Assembly (NCBI RefSeq): GCF_010882125.1 | Contig: NZ_JAAGVZ010000002.1 | Coordinates: 310,001-374,000 of the forward strand | From: Peribacillus alkalitolerans | Lineage (GTDB): Bacteria; Bacillota; Bacilli; Bacillales; DSM-1321 | Direction of reading: 5' to 3' | DNA length: 64,000 nucleotides | Shown here: one piece after another, positions 53,605 through 62,836 of the stretch | How positions within the stretch are numbered: position 1 is the stretch's first letter | How the letters are laid out: every line of letters begins with the position of its first letter | Program-made: the position numbers and the translations under genes | The notes under the pieces: generated by a model | Told to the model about the DNA's origin: nothing | Databases searched by the model: none | What the model saw: only the letters and a program-made list of their open reading frames with translations

Positions 53605-55062
53605 TTATACTCTAGCTAACAATTTCTTCATTTTTTCATTACTCTTCACTTCAATACTATTACTATTTTCTACCTTTGATAATACATTAAATACACTTTC
53701 TGCAATAGCCTTACCCAACATTACTGGAACTGCATTTCCAACTTGTCTATACATAGCATTTAAACTACCTGTAAATTCAAAGTCCATAGGAAATGTCTGA
53801 AGAATGGCACACTCCCTAACTGATAACCTTCTTTTCTTATTAACATGTATTTCGGGCTGTGATGCCGTTATTGTATCACTTGGCCGATCCCAGTTAGTTA
53901 TTCTTAACGATTGTTCAAATTTAATCTCTTTTTCAACAAATTCAGTAACTTGTTTATCGTATTTGTCATCGAAACCTAGTAGTTTTTTTAAACCCCACCA
54001 ATCCTCTGGCTTAGGTATACTACCAGAATTATTATCTTTCCTAAACCAATGACCAGCGGTATGGTTATATCCAAAATGTTTATCAATATTCTTTACTGAT
54101 ATTCCAGATTTTTTTCTCCACTCTTTCAAATAGTCACAAATATCGAATTGATTAACCTCGTGTTTTCTTCCCCAAAATTTATCACTAACATTTTCTGAAG
54201 CAACATGATTATGGATAATACCACCTGATTCTACCCATTCCATTGGGTAAGAGCGAAAGTTATTTTTATCAATTTTATTTAGCTTAAACCTCTTCATATT
54301 CACACCATTTGAAGGGCCATCATTCATATGACTATCATTTTCAAACTTGTTATTTAAATCATTTTCTGAAAATACAAAGGATTCATTTCGTGTTCTAACA
54401 TCACTTAAAAAGTCTATAGCCTCTTTAACAGTAACGTGCTTTGGAAGATTTTTCTTGTCCTCTTTATAATGAAACAAATCCGTTTGATAATGACCTGATT
54501 GAAGACCGTCTGAAAAATGAGTAGGAAAAGGGAATGGATTATCAATATCTAAGCGGTTTCCCATTATAATAACACGCTCACGTAATTGTGGGACCCCAAA
54601 ATCTGCTGCATTTAAAACTTTGAAATCAACTTTGTAACCCAAATCCTTAAAATCTCCTATTATCATATCTAATACTTGACCCTTTGACATGGATATTAGA
54701 CCTTTAACATTCTCTGCAATAAAAAATTTTGGGCGTTTATCCTTAACAATACGTAACAATTCTAAGTAGAGAAAATTTCGTTTATCTTCCATACTTCTTT
54801 TTGTATTAGCAACAGAGAATCCTTGACAAGGAAAACCACCAATCACCACATCAATTTCACCTGGTTCACCTGGAATACTAGAACTTTCTATTTTTGTAAT
54901 ATCACCTAATACAATATGATCTCCTATATTCTTTCTATAAGTATTTACAGCATTTTGTTCAAAATCATTCGCCCATACTACATCAAAACCTGCTTGTACA
55001 AAACCCAAGTCCATTCCACCAGCACCAGCAAATAAAGATATAACAGTTGGTTTTTTATTCAT
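53605..55062 (-). CDS. DNA (cytosine-5)-methyltransferase
   Basis: 485 aa from the ATG at 55062 (GGGAGG six bases upstream; an earlier start at 55083 is less likely). Motifs in order: I VISLFAGAGGMDLGF, IV GGFPCQGFS with catalytic Cys, VI FIAENVKGL, VIII VPQLRERVIIMG, target-recognition region ~200-400, IX RPSDTITASQPEIH, X MYRQVGNAVPVMLGKAI. The recognition region contains an HTH-like insertion (SVKNIDKHFGYNHTAGHWFR) and WGLKKLLGFDDKYD. The specificity is not deducible. Probably the cognate modification enzyme for the two PD-(D/E)XK proteins at 51-53 kb. Confidence 0.93.
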   Translation of the reverse strand: MNKKPTVISLFAGAGGMDLGFVQAGFDVVWANDFEQNAVNTYRKNIGDHIVLGDITKIESSSIPGEPGEIDVVIGGFPCQGFSVANTKRSMEDKRNFLYLELLRIVKDKRPKFFIAENVKGLISMSKGQVLDMIIGDFKDLGYKVDFKVLNAADFGVPQLRERVIIMGNRLDIDNPFPFPTHFSDGLQSGHYQTDLFHYKEDKKNLPKHVTVKEAIDFLSDVRTRNESFVFSENDLNNKFENDSHMNDGPSNGVNMKRFKLNKIDKNNFRSYPMEWVESGGIIHNHVASENVSDKFWGRKHEVNQFDICDYLKEWRKKSGISVKNIDKHFGYNHTAGHWFRKDNNSGSIPKPEDWWGLKKLLGFDDKYDKQVTEFVEKEIKFEQSLRITNWDRPSDTITASQPEIHVNKKRRLSVRECAILQTFPMDFEFTGSLNAMYRQVGNAVPVMLGKAIAESVFNVLSKVENSNSIEVKSNEKMKKLLARV

Positions 55063-55537
55063 ATGCAACCTCCCAAACATCAAACGTATGTTCTGTTAAT
55101 ATATATTTATTATAATCTATGAATTTTAAATTAATAGTCCTTAATTTCGACAATTTTAATAAATATTATTATAGATATGATTAATAGATATGTAAAATGG
55201 ATTGTTTATACATATTGGTATACATTCTCAGAAAGTATCACAATAATAAATCCATCATAGTTAATGATAACTACCAATAGTGTTACAAATACTTTTTACT
55301 TTCTATTTTTTGTTTTTAAATCTATTAACAACTATTAATTATTCTATTTTAACCTCATTTCGATATTACCAGTTAATATTTTTATGATTTATCCTACTTC
55401 CGAATTTTTAGCTATAATCCTAAAAAACTACTGTTCTAATAAAGAGTTTAAAATAATTATGTTCGTGCATTGGCAATAATGAATACTTAACCATATAATA
55501 TTACACACACATATAGCCAATAACTGGAGGCATACCT
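55063..55537. other. Intergenic, 0.47 kb
   Basis: Very AT-rich region between divergent genes (methyltransferase minus, coiled-coil protein plus). No regulator gene or clear control-box repeat was recognised. Confidence 0.4.
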
Positions 55538-55744
55538 ATGTATCATCGACAACAATTACCCAGTGGAATTATTCCCATACCAGTATTTTCACACATACCA
55601 GGATATAACATTACAGAGTTAGAGAAAAGAATTGATCGTTTAGAACGACAATTTGAAAGGATAAATCGACGGCAAGAGCGAATTAACACAAGATTACAAC
55701 GGGTTGAAAGACAACTTGGCTTTGGCCCTATTGAAATCGATTAA
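55538..55744 (+). CDS. Small coiled-coil protein, 68 aa
   Basis: MYHRQQLPSGIIPIPVFSHI, then a heptad-rich helix with LEKRIDRLERQFERINRRQE and QRVERQLGFG. RBS TGGAGG eight bases before the ATG. Similar Pro-rich plus coiled-coil small proteins are common in spore-forming bacilli, possibly spore-associated; the function is unknown. Followed by a weak hairpin at ~55811-55838. Confidence 0.65.
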   Translation: MYHRQQLPSGIIPIPVFSHIPGYNITELEKRIDRLERQFERINRRQERINTRLQRVERQLGFGPIEID

Positions 55745-55913
55745 TAATATTTACTTTTAGTTATTACAGATATTATCAATGCAAAATTATCACTCACATG
55801 GGATATAAAAAGACCGCTTAAAGTTCATTTTAGGTGGTCTCATTTAATTAATAATAGTTTTAATAATAATTACAAAAAGGTTCCTCTTCCTATGTTAATC
55901 TTATATAGAAACA

Positions 55914-57125
55914 CTATGGTGTTGTGAGTTTAATTTTTCGAATAAAAAAGTAAATACAACTGTGACCTGCACCAAGAATTAGCAATAACGCCGGAATGCT
56001 GTCTTTCTCAAAAAAATAAATGGCAAAAAGAAATGCAGTAATTGAAATTGCCCTCCCAAAATTAAGGAATAGTTCTCTTACCACCACATACTCAATCCTT
56101 CTTTCAGCAGCGTCTTTTGCCCTACCAATCACATCATATGTAAGAGATATGTATGGAACCAATAGCATCGGATAGAAAATGGCGATGGACCCTGAATAAA
56201 GCAATAGTTTTCCATATGAAAGATCGAAAGCGATTAAGAAAATGGAGACATACAATCCAATCCCACCAAATAGAATTGCCTTTTTGCGAACATTTTTCTT
56301 GATCATCCTCGAAGCAAAATAATAGGAAATAAACGATACGAAAGAATTAATCATCCCAAATGTCCCTAAAGCTAACTCACTTTTGGTCGAAATGAAAACA
56401 AAAACCGATATGATAAATAGAAATGTACCTTCTCGAAGTCCTTGAAAGACGTGAGCATTCGTCACCATTCTCCAATTGAGATTTTGTTTTCTTTCAAGCA
56501 ATGCTTCTTTGAATAAGTATCTCCCAGTTGCAGGGCGTCTTTTCAATGAAAAGCTTAAAATTACAGCGACAGCGAACAACCCTAAGGACGTAGCAAAAAT
56601 AAAACTATACCCCTGAAATCCTACATACCTCGTGATAATCCATCCTGCTAAAATAGGACCTATAATCCCACCAATCGAATTTAAAATCCCTAAAAATCCG
56701 TTGAAAAAATCCCTGTTTTCCGGATCTGTTATTTCAAACGTCAAAACATTAAATGCAAGCCAGTAAAAACCATAACCAATTCCAAGTAATACCCCTAAAA
56801 GAATGATAAATTCACTAGCTCTTGCCCCAACTAATAAAACAGCGACATAAAAAATAGCTAAAAAAATAACACCCAGTCTCAATACGATGATTCGGTCCAT
56901 TTTCTTTGCCATTCTCCCTGCAATAATAAATGTCAGAGGCTGTAAAATCACTACCGTCAGATTATATATTCCCAAATCTGAAAATTCACCCGACTGCTTC
57001 CATAAAAATACATTCACAAAAGTATTGGATAGAGCAATACTTAAACTATAAAGCCCACCAATACATAATAAAATTAATAAATCTTTTGTTAGTTCCACTT
57101 CACCAATCATCTTTTTTACAAACAT
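55914..57125 (-). CDS. MFS transporter
   Basis: 403 aa from the ATG at 57125 (GGAG eight bases upstream; the frame opens at 57149). Twelve-helix major facilitator: GGLYSLSIALSNTFVNVFLW in helix 1, the A-loop-like GRMAKKMDRIIVLRLGV after helix 2, NGFLGILNSIGGIIGPILAGW in helix 5, and a basic loop between halves. Substrate unknown; the Bacillus MFS group with this N-terminus includes putative drug or siderophore exporters. Monocistronic. Confidence 0.85.
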   Translation of the reverse strand: MFVKKMIGEVELTKDLLILLCIGGLYSLSIALSNTFVNVFLWKQSGEFSDLGIYNLTVVILQPLTFIIAGRMAKKMDRIIVLRLGVIFLAIFYVAVLLVGARASEFIILLGVLLGIGYGFYWLAFNVLTFEITDPENRDFFNGFLGILNSIGGIIGPILAGWIITRYVGFQGYSFIFATSLGLFAVAVILSFSLKRRPATGRYLFKEALLERKQNLNWRMVTNAHVFQGLREGTFLFIISVFVFISTKSELALGTFGMINSFVSFISYYFASRMIKKNVRKKAILFGGIGLYVSIFLIAFDLSYGKLLLYSGSIAIFYPMLLVPYISLTYDVIGRAKDAAERRIEYVVVRELFLNFGRAISITAFLFAIYFFEKDSIPALLLILGAGHSCIYFFIRKIKLTTP

Positions 57126-57294
57126 GCCAGACTCTCCTTTATGTGGCATAGTTTGCTACAAAATTAAAGGCCTATACCGAAAAAATAACAATTTCCACAT
57201 TCTAGTTGAATTAAATATAAAAAGGTAATGTAGACTTACTGAACATTTATATTAGAATCTTAGTTAGATCAATTGAATACTCTTAACATTGGTT

Positions 57295-57450
57295 TTAATA
57301 TATTTGACATGGTTCATTCCGATTTTCTTTGAATGTAGACGCTAATGAATGGTCGATGTGAATACGAATTTTTTCTTCTAACCCTAAAAAATTTCTATAT
57401 ATTTTCTTCAAATTTGTACTCAAATTTTTCGTTTCGATATTAAAAATCAT
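57295..57450 (-). CDS. Possible small hypothetical protein, 51 aa
   Basis: Open minus frame from ATG: MIFNIETKNLSTNLKKIYRN, then EEKIRIHIDHSLASTFKENR and a stop. No RBS. The composition looks coding (mixed charged residues), so it may be the 3' fragment of a lost gene. Confidence 0.2.
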   Translation of the reverse strand: MIFNIETKNLSTNLKKIYRNFLGLEEKIRIHIDHSLASTFKENRNEPCQIY

Positions 57451-57551
57451 AGAACAATCAATATGTGATTAAGGTTGTTGCCTAACCGTGTTTTTTAGAA
57501 TTAGTCAATTTAAATTAACAAACTAAAATGTATCTAATCACACCAAATAAT

Positions 57552-57579
57552 AAAAAGTCGTTAGTAATATTCTAACGAC
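57552..57579 (-). terminator. HNH gene terminator
   Basis: GTCGTTAG/CTAACGAC with 7-nt loop; TTTTTA on the minus strand. Confidence 0.75.
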
Positions 57580-57638
57580 CCATTTCCCACACTACATGTA
57601 TTCATATCTTGTATTTTTTGTTAATTAAATAAGTAACT

Positions 57639-58472
57639 TTACCACCCTAAATGATTATCTCTAATATTGATTATTTTTCCTTTATCTTTTACAACTCTTT
57701 TTAAAGGATCAATTGTTATGATTCCTCTTGTTTTTTTATTATGGCAGTTAGGACAGAGAACCCAAAGATTGTCAAAGGTTTCCCCTCCTCCTTTTGACTT
57801 TTCGATGATATGGTCTACCTCTATTATCCATAACTTTTTATTACTAGCATTTATATATTCTTCCATAAAACCACAAACCTGACAGGTATGACTTTCTAAT
57901 ATTGCTATTCTTTCTTTTTGTGCTTTACTTTCTTTTCTTCTAGAAGTTCTTTTCTCACTCTCGACGTATTGTTGTTTATAATCAGTAAATTCCTTAGCTT
58001 CTTTTAATATTGCTTCCTTACTTTTTTGATTTAGATCCTGTTCAACAATTTCTTCATTATAAATATAGTATTCATCTACAATAAACTTCTCTACGGGATT
58101 AAATAAGACTATTTCTCTATCAAAACTAATAAAAATATGGTAACGTTTTATCTTACCATTTATTTCATTATTTGTAACGCTTGCATTTTGAATGTATTTA
58201 TACATAATATCGATTGGCAGTTTAAGTAATCCTTCGTATCCTAAGATTAATACAATATGAGATATATTTCTTGATTTATATAAAGCTATTGCATTTGGAG
58301 TTACCCCAAACCAATATGATGATTTCCCATTATGAAGTTTGGAACATTTAATCGTTACAATATCACTATTTTTCAAATAAAAGTATTCAATATTATTTTC
58401 TTTTTCACTTCTAGAATAACCACCTAATAATTCAAGTGCATTAAAATCACTTATTCCTCTTATTTCTCCCAT
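57639..58472 (-). CDS. HNH endonuclease
   Basis: 277 aa from the ATG at 58472, which has GGGGG six bases upstream; a TTG start at 58484 is possible. The N-terminal ~140 residues are a beta-rich domain of unknown family. A Lys/Glu-rich helix (~165-195) leads to the C-terminal HNH nuclease: CQVCGF, IIEVDHIIEKSKGGGETFDN (His of HNH), LCPNCHNKKTRG (Asn/His), with two Cys pairs forming a structural zinc site. Restriction or homing-type activity is possible; there is no methylase partner adjacent. Confidence 0.82.
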   Translation of the reverse strand: MGEIRGISDFNALELLGGYSRSEKENNIEYFYLKNSDIVTIKCSKLHNGKSSYWFGVTPNAIALYKSRNISHIVLILGYEGLLKLPIDIMYKYIQNASVTNNEINGKIKRYHIFISFDREIVLFNPVEKFIVDEYYIYNEEIVEQDLNQKSKEAILKEAKEFTDYKQQYVESEKRTSRRKESKAQKERIAILESHTCQVCGFMEEYINASNKKLWIIEVDHIIEKSKGGGETFDNLWVLCPNCHNKKTRGIITIDPLKRVVKDKGKIINIRDNHLGW

Positions 58473-58888
58473 GTGATCCCCCAACTTTATACAACAATTA
58501 TTATACGTTTATGCTATCTTTCACACGTATGACTATTTTAAAGTCTCCTAAATAATCTAACAAAAAACTTCAATTATGAAAGGTGGTAAAATAAACCTAA
58601 ACCCTTAAGATATAACCTAAGTAAAGACTAATTTCATCTATATATGAAGGGACCATTTGAATATTCTGTTTCAATGGTCACCCTTCAAACAATTCAAAAA
58701 TAAACTGGGGAAGGTCTTGAGCAAAATATAATCTTTAATCAATGAGGCTGCATACCAATCATCACAGTAAAGAATTCTATTTGTCCGCTCTCCTTATTCT
58801 TACGGATTACTTGCCCCATTACAATTCAACATGTTCTATGTAATGTATGTATTTTTTTAAACAGTTGGAGTAGAATTAATTAAAATGT
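58473..58888. other. Intergenic, 0.4 kb
   Basis: AT-rich. A hairpin GAAGGGaCCATTtGAA / TTtCAATGGTcaCCCTTC lies at ~58647-58685. No gene seen. Confidence 0.4.
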
Positions 58889-59107
58889 TCATTTACTTTT
58901 CTCTTGAAACTCCATGATGTCTTCAATCTTTTTTATATCAAGAGCTTCTGCAATTGATGCTAAATGTTTGAAATTGATTACAGTTCGAGATCCTCTAACA
59001 ATTTCACTAATAGTAGCTTCTCTGACTTTTGATTTTTTTGATAATTCTTTTTGGGTAATTCCACGCTCGATAATAATTTCTTTTAATTTAATCCTAACTT
59101 CTAACAA
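58889..59107 (-). CDS. XRE-family HTH regulator, 72 aa
   Basis: Single Cro/CI-type HTH: RIKLKEIIIERGITQKELSK, KVREATISEIVRGSRTVIN, HLASIAEALDIKKIEDIM. Start is TTG with GAGGTGG seven bases upstream. Comparable small XRE proteins regulate restriction or toxin modules; no partner is directly adjacent (the HNH gene is 0.4 kb away). Confidence 0.85.
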   Translation of the reverse strand: MLEVRIKLKEIIIERGITQKELSKKSKVREATISEIVRGSRTVINFKHLASIAEALDIKKIEDIMEFQEKSK

Positions 59108-59482
59108 AAAAATCCACCTCGTAAATACTAAAAGGGACCATAAAATAGTATAGTTACGACAATCTCTTAAATTTATCTGCTCGTTAAACAGTTATATATG
59201 AGATATCCTATACAACAGTATTTATAACATCTGCATTTATTCCCAATTGCATCAGTTTTCTTCATGATCTTTTTAGCTATCTTTTGTTTTATTTCATCGT
59301 ACAGTTTAAGTACTTCTTTTTCAACTCAAGAGATGCTAAATAGTTTACATATCTAAATATTAGAATTAAGAAGATCATCATTAACGCAAAATCCCAAATG
59401 ACAATATTACTTTAGGATTAACTACTACTAATAGAACTGCCACTTGACTACAGACAATCATATTTAACTGATTAATCAGTGT
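59108..59482. other. Intergenic, 0.37 kb
   Basis: AT-rich; nothing recognised on either strand. Confidence 0.4.
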
Positions 59483-59764
59483 TTAATAATTTTTTTGGAG
59501 TACTTGAGTGGCTTTCTCTATCTGTTTATTCTTTTCTATCAATTCTTCTTCTAGCTTAATAAGGATTTTATTTAATCTAGCAATCTCACATTTTAAGTTT
59601 TCAACATTAGTAATATTTTCCCAAGTAAATCTTATACACTCTCTAACACAATCAGCCTGATAAAATCTTCCTAATGATTCTTTCTTGAACTTTCTCATTA
59701 GTTCATCAAATTTCTGCACATCCACAAATTTCAAATTACTAGTTACATTATATTTCTTCTCCAT
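59483..59764 (-). CDS. Small coiled-coil protein, possible DNA-binding, 93 aa
   Basis: The N-terminal half SNLKFVDVQKFDELMRKF ... SLGRFYQADCVRECIRFTWE could form a ribbon-helix-helix-like unit; the C-terminal half is a coiled coil (LKCEIARLNKILIKLEEELI). AGAAAGG lies upstream of the ATG. Plasmid- or phage-type small regulators look like this, but no family match is claimed. Confidence 0.5.
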   Translation of the reverse strand: MEKKYNVTSNLKFVDVQKFDELMRKFKKESLGRFYQADCVRECIRFTWENITNVENLKCEIARLNKILIKLEEELIEKNKQIEKATQVLQKNY

Positions 59765-59905
59765 AAATTTATTTACATACCTTTCTGTCTATTATTTACT
59801 TATAAATTTATCAGAATCACAAAATAATGTAAATAATTTTATTGACTAACAAATATTAATATGATAAGTTAAATTATTTGACTAAAAATTATCATAAGTT
59901 GAAAT

Positions 59906-59925
59906 AAGTTAAGTTAAGTTAAGTT
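59906..59925. repeat. (AAGTT)4 tandem repeat
   Basis: Four perfect pentamers plus partial units to each side, in the AT-rich upstream region of the 93-aa gene. Confidence 0.8.
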
Positions 59926-60026
59926 AAATAAATCTAATATTACCTTTCACTAGTACTTTAACAAGAGATTTTTCACAGTTTTGTTGATTGACGTTTCTGG
60001 GGTATATGTCTGTCATTGTTTAGCTT

Positions 60027-60190
60027 TTCGAACTCATATTTTGCCAGAAATTTTCCCATGCTAATTTTCTTCCATCTCCCCTGCTCACTTTGTCATTAGT
60101 TCAAGTCAATATTTATAGAAGTTCTGTTGTCTCGCTTCTGTAAATTTATCATCGTACACGACACCTGGTCCGATGAAATCAACCGGTTCG
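60027..60190 (-). pseudogene. Duplicated remnant of dioxygenase alpha-end/beta-start
   Basis: ~80% identical to the alpha/beta junction at 62779-62945. Minus frame reads EPVDFIGPGVVYDDKFTEAR then QQNFYKY-stop-LELMTK-stop, i.e. the alpha C-terminus with the Trp codon changed to TGA. The beta start codon and the sequence after it are also decayed. It implies a second dioxygenase copy once lay here. Confidence 0.75.
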
Positions 60191-60416
60191 CTATGTTTTG
60201 TCACCTTCAACCACTGCCCTTTCTTTAATCTTCATAGAAGAAATATGGAAATATAAAAAATGCGGTTAGTATGTTTTTCATATAAATGTGAATAGTTTAT
60301 GTCAAAACAATTCAGTGGTACCTATCACGCACCTGTTAACACTAAAATGATTTGTCTAAGGGATTCATCTCTCCAACCAACAGTCACAAACATTGAAATC
60401 AACATTTGTGATCTAT

Positions 60417-60487
60417 TAAAGTGATTAGATGGATCAAGAAGTGTCGCCTTGTCCCTCGGATTCAGCACCCGGGATAATCACTTTAAA
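60417..60487. other. Long stem-loop, unknown
   Basis: Arms TTAAAGTGATTA and TAATCACTTTAA (60417-60427 / ~60476-60487) enclose ~47 nt with a GC-rich loop (CTTGTCCCTCGGATTCAGCA). A second small hairpin TCACAAA/TTTGTGA precedes it. It could be a small RNA or a mobile-element end; no family recognised. Confidence 0.35.
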
Positions 60488-60494
60488 AGCCAAT

Positions 60495-60528
60495 AAAAAA
60501 AACTCCAGTATGTATACTGGAGTTTTTT
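60495..60528. terminator. YjcZ-like gene terminator
   Basis: AAAACTCCAGTAT/ATACTGGAGTTTT with 2-nt loop and T/A tracts on both sides; 28 bp after the stop. Confidence 0.85.
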
Positions 60529-60555
60529 ATGGATGGTTATGATAATCTATTAGTT

Positions 60556-60765
60556 TTAGCAAAAGCAAAGAGTGGCCCCAACAATGATTAATAAAATAAA
60601 CAATACAACAATGAGCACAAAATCGTCGCATCTATTAACAGAATCGGCATAGCAAAAGGCAGGAGGCGGATAATAAGAGGGTTGAACTTGAGTAGGTAGA
60701 ACTTGAGTAGGTGGATGAGGTATGTTGGCACCTAATACAAGTTGTGCGTTTTCCATTCTATACAT
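60556..60765 (-). CDS. YjcZ-type small membrane protein
   Basis: 69 aa. Pro-rich N-terminal half (HPPTQVLPTQVQPSYYPPPA) and a C-terminal helix DDFVLIVVLFILLIIVGATL ending in Cys, the hallmark of YjcZ-family sporulation-associated proteins. AAGGG lies ten bases before the ATG. The Pro-rich extension is longer than in standard YjcZ (which are ~30-50 aa and Gly-rich). Confidence 0.75.
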   Translation of the reverse strand: MYRMENAQLVLGANIPHPPTQVLPTQVQPSYYPPPAFCYADSVNRCDDFVLIVVLFILLIIVGATLCFC

Positions 60766-61483
60766 TTAAACACTTCCCTTCGTTACTAAAGAAATTTACT
60801 TTTTCTAAACACTACATTATACACGTATATACGAAAAAGGAGCCCGTCCAGGATGAAAAATCGATATTACTTATTTTGTCAGAGTTTGTGTCATGTACAA
60901 GGTGTATCGGGCTAGGACAATGATTTTAGGTATATCTTACACTTCGTAAAATGAATGAAACCCATCCTAGTAAGGTGGGCATCATTCGTTTTATTATAGG
61001 TGTAGATATGAAAGTAAGATAAAAACTGGGCGTATGATATCGAACATTGATTATGGTGAATAACCACATGTTGTATCTTGTAGGTTTTATCAGTTCGTTA
61101 GTACCATGAGATTTTTGCCTAAAAGATGCCTTGTACATAAATTTGTTAAATAAGCTGACTGTTGACTTCCTGGCTTTCTTTTTTCATTCAAAAGTTCAAT
61201 CATATCATCATGAGTCCTGATTTCAAATCCATGTTCAAAATAGGTACCATCTCCCAAATCAATTACATTTTGTCTTCCCCCAATTTCTTACGCTCTTAAA
61301 CTTATATATTTAATAGGAAGAAAACTGATATAAAAACAAAACCCTCTGCGAAATAGGCAACTCAATGAATGTTGATAGAACTGCCTATACCAATAAAATT
61401 CATTAAAAAAAGTGTCACCATAGCTTAGAACTAAATCTAACTAAGTAACACTTTTTGTAATCACTTGAATTTTCACTATACTA
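60766..61483. other. Intergenic, 0.7 kb with traces of a lost gene
   Basis: The minus frame at ~61159-61290 reads GGRQNVIDLGDGTYFEHGFE then IRTHDDMIELLNEKRK. This looks coding but has no start and runs into stops, so it is a fragment of an unrecognised gene. A 70-codon minus frame at 60926-61138 has no RBS or family and is doubtful. Confidence 0.35.
61405..61456 (-). terminator. Dioxygenase operon terminator
   Basis: AAAGTGT ... ACACTTT outer arms with inner CTTAG/CTAAG pairing and T tracts at both ends; ~30 bp after the SDR stop. Confidence 0.6.
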
Positions 61484-62266
61484 TTAACCAAGCCCTCGAA
61501 CTGACAATCCACCATCACTAGAAATGACTTCACCGGTGATTGCACGTGATTGATCGGAAGCCAGGAGTACATATGCTCCCACATGATCTTCAGGCATTTG
61601 TGCAAGTTGAAGTGGATTTCGTTTTTTAATTTTGCTTGCTTTTGTTTCGTTATCTACAGTTTTAACGAAAGAACGTAGTGGAGGGATGACGGAAAGTGCT
61701 GTTATTGTCCCCCCTGGCGCCACTGCATTTACCCGTATTTTAGGAGCCAATTCGAAAGCAAGCTGGCGCATCAGTCCTATTTGAGCGTGCTTACTTGCTG
61801 TGTACCAAACACCACCCCCATCAGGATAGAAGCTTGCACCTGACACGGTGAAAATAATATTGCCATTCGTCTTTTGTAATTCTTCAAGTGCTGCTTTTGC
61901 TCCGAAAAAAGATCCTTTTACGTTAATGTCTAGAAGATAATCATAGGCTTCAGAAAGAGCAGTTGGACTCACATCAGCAAATTTAGCGAATCCATCAAAA
62001 ACTCCAGCATTCGCGATAAAAACATCTACCTTTCCAAACTGCTCCACGGTAGCCTCGACCGCTCGCTCATTGTCTTTGTAATTACTTACATCTCCTTGAA
62101 GGGTGATGATGTTTTCTCCAAATTCATCTTTCATTCTAATTAGAGGTTCGATTGATCTACCAATTATACTAACCTTTGCGCCTTCTTCAATAAATCGTCT
62201 TGTGACAGCTTCTCCTATCCCCGAAGAACCACCTGTAATCAACACTACTTTGTCTTTTAATAACAT
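61484..62266 (-). CDS. SDR oxidoreductase, cis-dihydrodiol dehydrogenase-like
   Basis: 260 aa classical SDR: NAD-binding TGGSSGIGE near residues 11-19, NAG in IANAGVF, catalytic Ser in FTVSGASFYP, Tyr-x3-Lys in WYTASKH, and PGGT after. GHASFYPDGGG-type spacing near the catalytic Ser resembles the BphB/HcaB dihydrodiol dehydrogenases, and the gene follows dioxygenase beta and alpha genes in the same direction, so oxidation of the arene cis-dihydrodiol to a catechol is the natural role. 41 nt after the beta gene. Confidence 0.87.
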   Translation of the reverse strand: MLLKDKVVLITGGSSGIGEAVTRRFIEEGAKVSIIGRSIEPLIRMKDEFGENIITLQGDVSNYKDNERAVEATVEQFGKVDVFIANAGVFDGFAKFADVSPTALSEAYDYLLDINVKGSFFGAKAALEELQKTNGNIIFTVSGASFYPDGGGVWYTASKHAQIGLMRQLAFELAPKIRVNAVAPGGTITALSVIPPLRSFVKTVDNETKASKIKKRNPLQLAQMPEDHVGAYVLLASDQSRAITGEVISSDGGLSVRGLG

Positions 62267-62307
62267 ATGTAAACCAACCTCTCGTGGTAAAATTCTAACG
62301 TGAAGTG

Positions 62308-62817
62308 TTATACGAAAATAGCAAGATTTCTTGTATTAATGGTAGATTGATCCACAATGAATATCCGTTTTGAAAGCTTCCATTCACCATTTTCGAATGT
62401 AAATTCATCTTTTCTTTCACCGGATATTAAATCATGGTGAATATCTGTACTTCGGCTGCGGTAAATGAGGAGATAACTACTGACAATGGCCTTTTCTCCT
62501 TTTATATACTCTTTCACCCGTACGTTGCTAACAAAGCGACGAGTTCTGGAGGGTGGAATTTCCGCCCATGCATAGTCTGTTTTTAAACGATCCACACGTA
62601 GCTTTAATAACTCGATATCATCATTAAAAGTGAACATCTCTGTTGAGTAATCAGGACGCTCTGTTCCCTCTTTATTCACTCGAACAGGCATTTGATAGCG
62701 TAAGCTCGAGTGCATTAAATGAAACCAATTATCAAATTTAATCTCATCCAGTAATTCTGCCTCAATGTTCAACCACTCTTCGAATTCATATTTTGCCAGC
62801 ATTCTTTCCATGTTCAT
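62308..62817 (-). CDS. Aromatic-ring-hydroxylating dioxygenase beta subunit
   Basis: 169 aa, NTF2-like (ring_hydroxyl_B) fold: YEFEEWLNIEAELLDEIKFDNWFHLMHSSLRYQMPVRVN, PSRTRRFVSNVRV, SYLLIYRSR, and the closing WKLSKRIFIVDQSTINTRNLAIFV. Structural partner of the alpha subunit in an alpha3-beta3 oxygenase. ATG has GGGGGA five bases upstream; 20 nt after the alpha gene. Confidence 0.9.
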   Translation of the reverse strand: MNMERMLAKYEFEEWLNIEAELLDEIKFDNWFHLMHSSLRYQMPVRVNKEGTERPDYSTEMFTFNDDIELLKLRVDRLKTDYAWAEIPPSRTRRFVSNVRVKEYIKGEKAIVSSYLLIYRSRSTDIHHDLISGERKDEFTFENGEWKLSKRIFIVDQSTINTRNLAIFV

Positions 62818-62836
62818 GTTCTTCCCCCTCCCCTTG

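Larger units (their letters stand above)
57150..57638. other. Intergenic, 0.49 kb
   Basis: Contains a possible 51-aa minus ORF (57295-57450) and the terminator of the HNH gene (57552-57579). Confidence 0.4.
59765..60555. other. Intergenic, 0.8 kb with tandem repeat, pseudogene and hairpins
   Basis: Holds (AAGTT)4, the duplicated dioxygenase-junction remnant (60027-60190), a long stem-loop at ~60417-60487, and the terminator of the YjcZ-like gene. Confidence 0.5.

Noticed and set aside
59906-59925. (AAGTT)4 as an iteron-type replication origin
   Set aside because: Units are only 5 bp, with no replication initiator gene or DnaA boxes nearby; a simple sequence repeat is enough.
60926-61138. 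70-codon minus frame
   Set aside because: No RBS, no domain, composition not clearly coding; probably chance.
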